From Leyella stercorea (GTDB lineage Bacteria > Bacteroidota > Bacteroidia > Bacteroidales > Bacteroidaceae), in contig NZ_JAHQUY010000037.1 of the NCBI RefSeq assembly GCF_019052365.1, forward strand, positions 1 to 32,360: a stretch of 32,360 nt of DNA. The letters run 5' to 3'. The position numbers were made by a program, and so were the translations under genes. Under the pieces are notes generated by a model. That model had not been told where the DNA came from. It saw only the letters and a list, made by a program, of their open reading frames with translations, and did not search any database. This document shows positions 30,501 through 32,360 of the stretch, one piece after another. The first letter of the stretch is position 1. Every line of letters starts with the position of its first letter.

Positions 30501-32300
30501 ATGATGGACTCTCAAGAAAACGCCCTGTTGCAAGGTGCACAAGAAGAGCAGAACGTAGAGCAGACAGCTGCCGACGTTCAGCCAGTAGAGAACACTAAAG
30601 TCTACAAAACCAAACAAGAAGTCGTTGAACGCCTTAAGGAAATCGCCGCAAGCGACGAGGCTCCTGTCAAGGACGAAATCGACCTTTTGAAGACGGTATT
30701 CTACAAACTCCACATCGCAGAGCGTGAAGCACGCCTGAAGGAATACATCGACGGCGGCGGAAACCCTGAAACCTATCAGGTGGTACCCGACCAGGACGAG
30801 GAGACTTTCAAGGCTCAAATGGCTGTAATACGCGAGAAACGCGCGCAAATCATGCAGCAGCAGGAGGCCGAAAAGCAGGCCAACCTGGAGAAGAAACTCG
30901 AAATCATTGAGAAAATAAAGGCCATGGCTACATCGCCCGACGAGGCAGGCAAGTCGTATAACGAGTTCAAGGAGCTGCAGCAGCAGTGGAAGGACATCAA
31001 GAACGTGCCGGCTGACAAGGCTAACGAACTTTGGCGCAACTATCAGTTATATGTAGAGCAGTTCTACGACCTGCTCAAGCTCAACTCTGAGGCTCGCGAA
31101 TACGACTTCAAGAAGAACCTCGAGATGAAGACCAAACTCTGCGAGGCTGCAGAGAAGCTCGCCGACGAGGAGGACGTCATCAGCGCGTTCCACCAGTTGC
31201 AGGAGCTGCACCAGCAGTATCGCGAGATAGGTCCGGTCGCAAAGGAACTGCGCGAGGAGGTATGGGCACGCTTCAAGGCTGCGTCTACCGTAATCAACAA
31301 GCGCCACCAGCAGCACTTCGAGGACCTTCGCGCTAAGGAGGAGGAGAATCTGGCTCGCAAGACCGCTCTCTGCGAGAAGGTAGAGGAGCTCGGCAAGGCT
31401 GAGAACAAGGGCGCTGCCGACTGGGAGAAGCGTTCTAAGGAGATTATCGACATTCAGAACGAGTGGAAGACTATCGGCTTCGCTCCGCAGAAGATGAACG
31501 TGAAAATATTCGAGCGCTTCCGCGCTGCCTGCGACGACTTCTTCGGACGCAAGGCCGAATACTTCAAGGCGCTCAAGGTCACATTCTCTGAGAACATCGA
31601 GAAGAAGAAGGCGCTCGTAGAGAAGGCGCAGGCGCTTGCCGACAGCACCGACTGGAAGGCTACAAGCGACAAGCTCATCGCGCTGCAGAAGGAATGGAAG
31701 ACCGTAGGCATGGTTCCGAAGAAGCTCGGCGACCAGCTCTGGCAGGAGTTCCTCGGCGCATGCAACAAGTTCTTCGAGGCTCGCAACGCAGCCGGCGCTG
31801 GACAGCGCAACGAGGAGCACGCCAACCTCGAGAAGAAGAAGGGCATCATCGAGCAGCTTAAGGCGCTCGCAGAGAATGCTGCTGAGGCAACGAAGGAGAA
31901 GGTGCAGGCGCTCACAGAGGAATACAACAAGGTGGGACACGTGCCCTACAAGGAGAAGGACAAGCTCTACGAGGCTTATCACGAAGTGCTCGACCGTATC
32001 TACAAGGAGCTGAACATCTCTACAAAGCGCCGCCGTCTGAACGACTTCAAGGCTAACATCAAGAATGTGGCAAAGCGTGGCGAAGAGGCTCTCGACAACG
32101 AGCGCGGACGCTTGGCTCGCCGCTTCGAGCAGCTCAAGCAGGAGATTCAGACCTACGAGAACAACCTCGGATTCCTCAACGCAAGCTCTAAGAAGGGCAA
32201 CAGCCTCATCGACGAGATGAACCGCAAGGTGCAGCACCTGCGCGACGACCTCGAACTGGTTCGCCAGAAGATTAAGGCTATCGACGAGGAGAACAAGTAA
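30501..32300 (+). CDS. DUF349 repeat protein
   Basis: This is a 599-residue, highly charged, almost entirely helical soluble protein. A disordered acidic start (about 1-30) and a helical region (30-140) precede about five tandem DUF349 repeats of roughly 70-75 residues (about 145-220, 220-290, 300-365, 370-435 and 445-515). Each carries a W-x3-G-x-(V/A)-(P/A)-x3 type core (QQQWKDIKNVPADKANELW, QQYREIGPVAKELREEVWARF, QNEWKTIGFAPQKMN, QKEWKTVGMVPKKLGDQLW, TEEYNKVGHVPYKEKDKLY). The end (about 520-599) is a predicted coiled coil. No signal peptide or catalytic motif is seen, and the family has no firmly known function to me. The start may be 30501 or the adjacent ATG 30504. It has its own promoter with a structured leader. 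Confidence 0.9.
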   Translation: MMDSQENALLQGAQEEQNVEQTAADVQPVENTKVYKTKQEVVERLKEIAASDEAPVKDEIDLLKTVFYKLHIAEREARLKEYIDGGGNPETYQVVPDQDEETFKAQMAVIREKRAQIMQQQEAEKQANLEKKLEIIEKIKAMATSPDEAGKSYNEFKELQQQWKDIKNVPADKANELWRNYQLYVEQFYDLLKLNSEAREYDFKKNLEMKTKLCEAAEKLADEEDVISAFHQLQELHQQYREIGPVAKELREEVWARFKAASTVINKRHQQHFEDLRAKEEENLARKTALCEKVEELGKAENKGAADWEKRSKEIIDIQNEWKTIGFAPQKMNVKIFERFRAACDDFFGRKAEYFKALKVTFSENIEKKKALVEKAQALADSTDWKATSDKLIALQKEWKTVGMVPKKLGDQLWQEFLGACNKFFEARNAAGAGQRNEEHANLEKKKGIIEQLKALAENAAEATKEKVQALTEEYNKVGHVPYKEKDKLYEAYHEVLDRIYKELNISTKRRRLNDFKANIKNVAKRGEEALDNERGRLARRFEQLKQEIQTYENNLGFLNASSKKGNSLIDEMNRKVQHLRDDLELVRQKIKAIDEENK

Positions 32301-32309
32301 AGATTACCC

Positions 32310-32327
32310 GTTGGCGGAATTAATTTA
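32310..32327. repeat. 18-nt copy of the motif found inverted at 34-51
   Basis: GTTGGCGGAATTAATTTA here equals the reverse complement of 34-51. Adding TACC and one mismatch extends the match to 23 nt. It lies between the DUF349 stop and the next start. Confidence 0.7.
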
Positions 32328-32338
32328 AGTTGATAAAT

Positions 32339-32360
32339 ATGAGTAAAAAGTTGCACATAT
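32339..32360 (+). CDS. 5' end of a CDS running off the window
   Basis: ATG at 32339 opens MSKKLHI and stays open to the edge. The preceding AT-rich leader without Shine-Dalgarno is like other starts here. Seven residues are too few to name a family. The absence of a clear terminator after the DUF349 gene allows co-transcription. Confidence 0.45.

Overview
The window looks like a chromosomal segment from a Bacteroidales bacterium, most probably Prevotellaceae. Three things support this. Many genes are preceded by the Bacteroidetes sigma-ABfr -7 box TAnnTTTG, and Shine-Dalgarno sequences are mostly absent. There is an RprY/RprX-like two-component pair and a large single-chain PurL. There is also a parA-parB-DUF5683-mltD-rel run next to surE-lpxB. 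Most content is core housekeeping. The accessory-looking parts are one Rpn/PD-(D/E)XK gene and several intergenic repeat families. I found no rRNA, tRNA, CRISPR array, prophage or complete insertion sequence.

Layout. 1-2.5 kb: OmpR-type response regulator and sensor kinase, separated by a 22-bp tandem repeat array. 2.6-7.8 kb: purL, then two half-size chromate (CHR) transporter genes behind a duplicated promoter. 7.8-10.7 kb: a secreted M28 zinc peptidase, divergent from gpmI. 10.8-14.7 kb: an orphan sugar-phosphate transferase and alaS on the minus strand, with a MerR-type regulator divergent from alaS through almost completely superimposed promoters. 14.8-17.3 kb: a second 22-bp array, then a secreted BspA-type LRR/GH20 beta-hexosaminidase fusion. 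17.4-18.5 kb: an AT-rich Rpn-family gene with an in-frame 12-bp repeat tract. 18.6-24.7 kb, minus strand: parA, parB, DUF5683, mltD and a bifunctional (p)ppGpp synthetase/hydrolase, apparently co-transcribed. 24.8-26.9 kb: surE and lpxB, separated by a decamer array. 26.9-27.5 kb: a gene-free block of palindromes. 27.5-29.1 kb, minus strand: an SGNH esterase and a membrane-anchored alpha/beta hydrolase. 29.3-32.3 kb: corA with a structured leader, then a large DUF349 protein and the first codons of another gene.

How the genes fit together. The minus-strand operon would couple origin segregation (ParA/ParB), envelope remodelling (DUF5683 and a LysM lytic transglycosylase) and the stringent response (Rel). 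LpxB (lipid A), the sugar transferase and the secreted hydrolases (GH20, M28, SGNH, alpha/beta) serve the cell envelope or glycan and peptide scavenging. PurL, GpmI and AlaS are central metabolism and translation.

No clearly new protein system is present. The most interesting material is non-coding. It comprises the two 22-bp arrays just upstream of unrelated genes, the mobile-looking GGAGGTCTCCGGCCTCC palindromes, and the 10-bp A-tract array before lpxB. It also includes the corA leader, in which an anti-SD and an anti-anti-SD pairing compete, and the mutually overlapping alaS/merR promoters.
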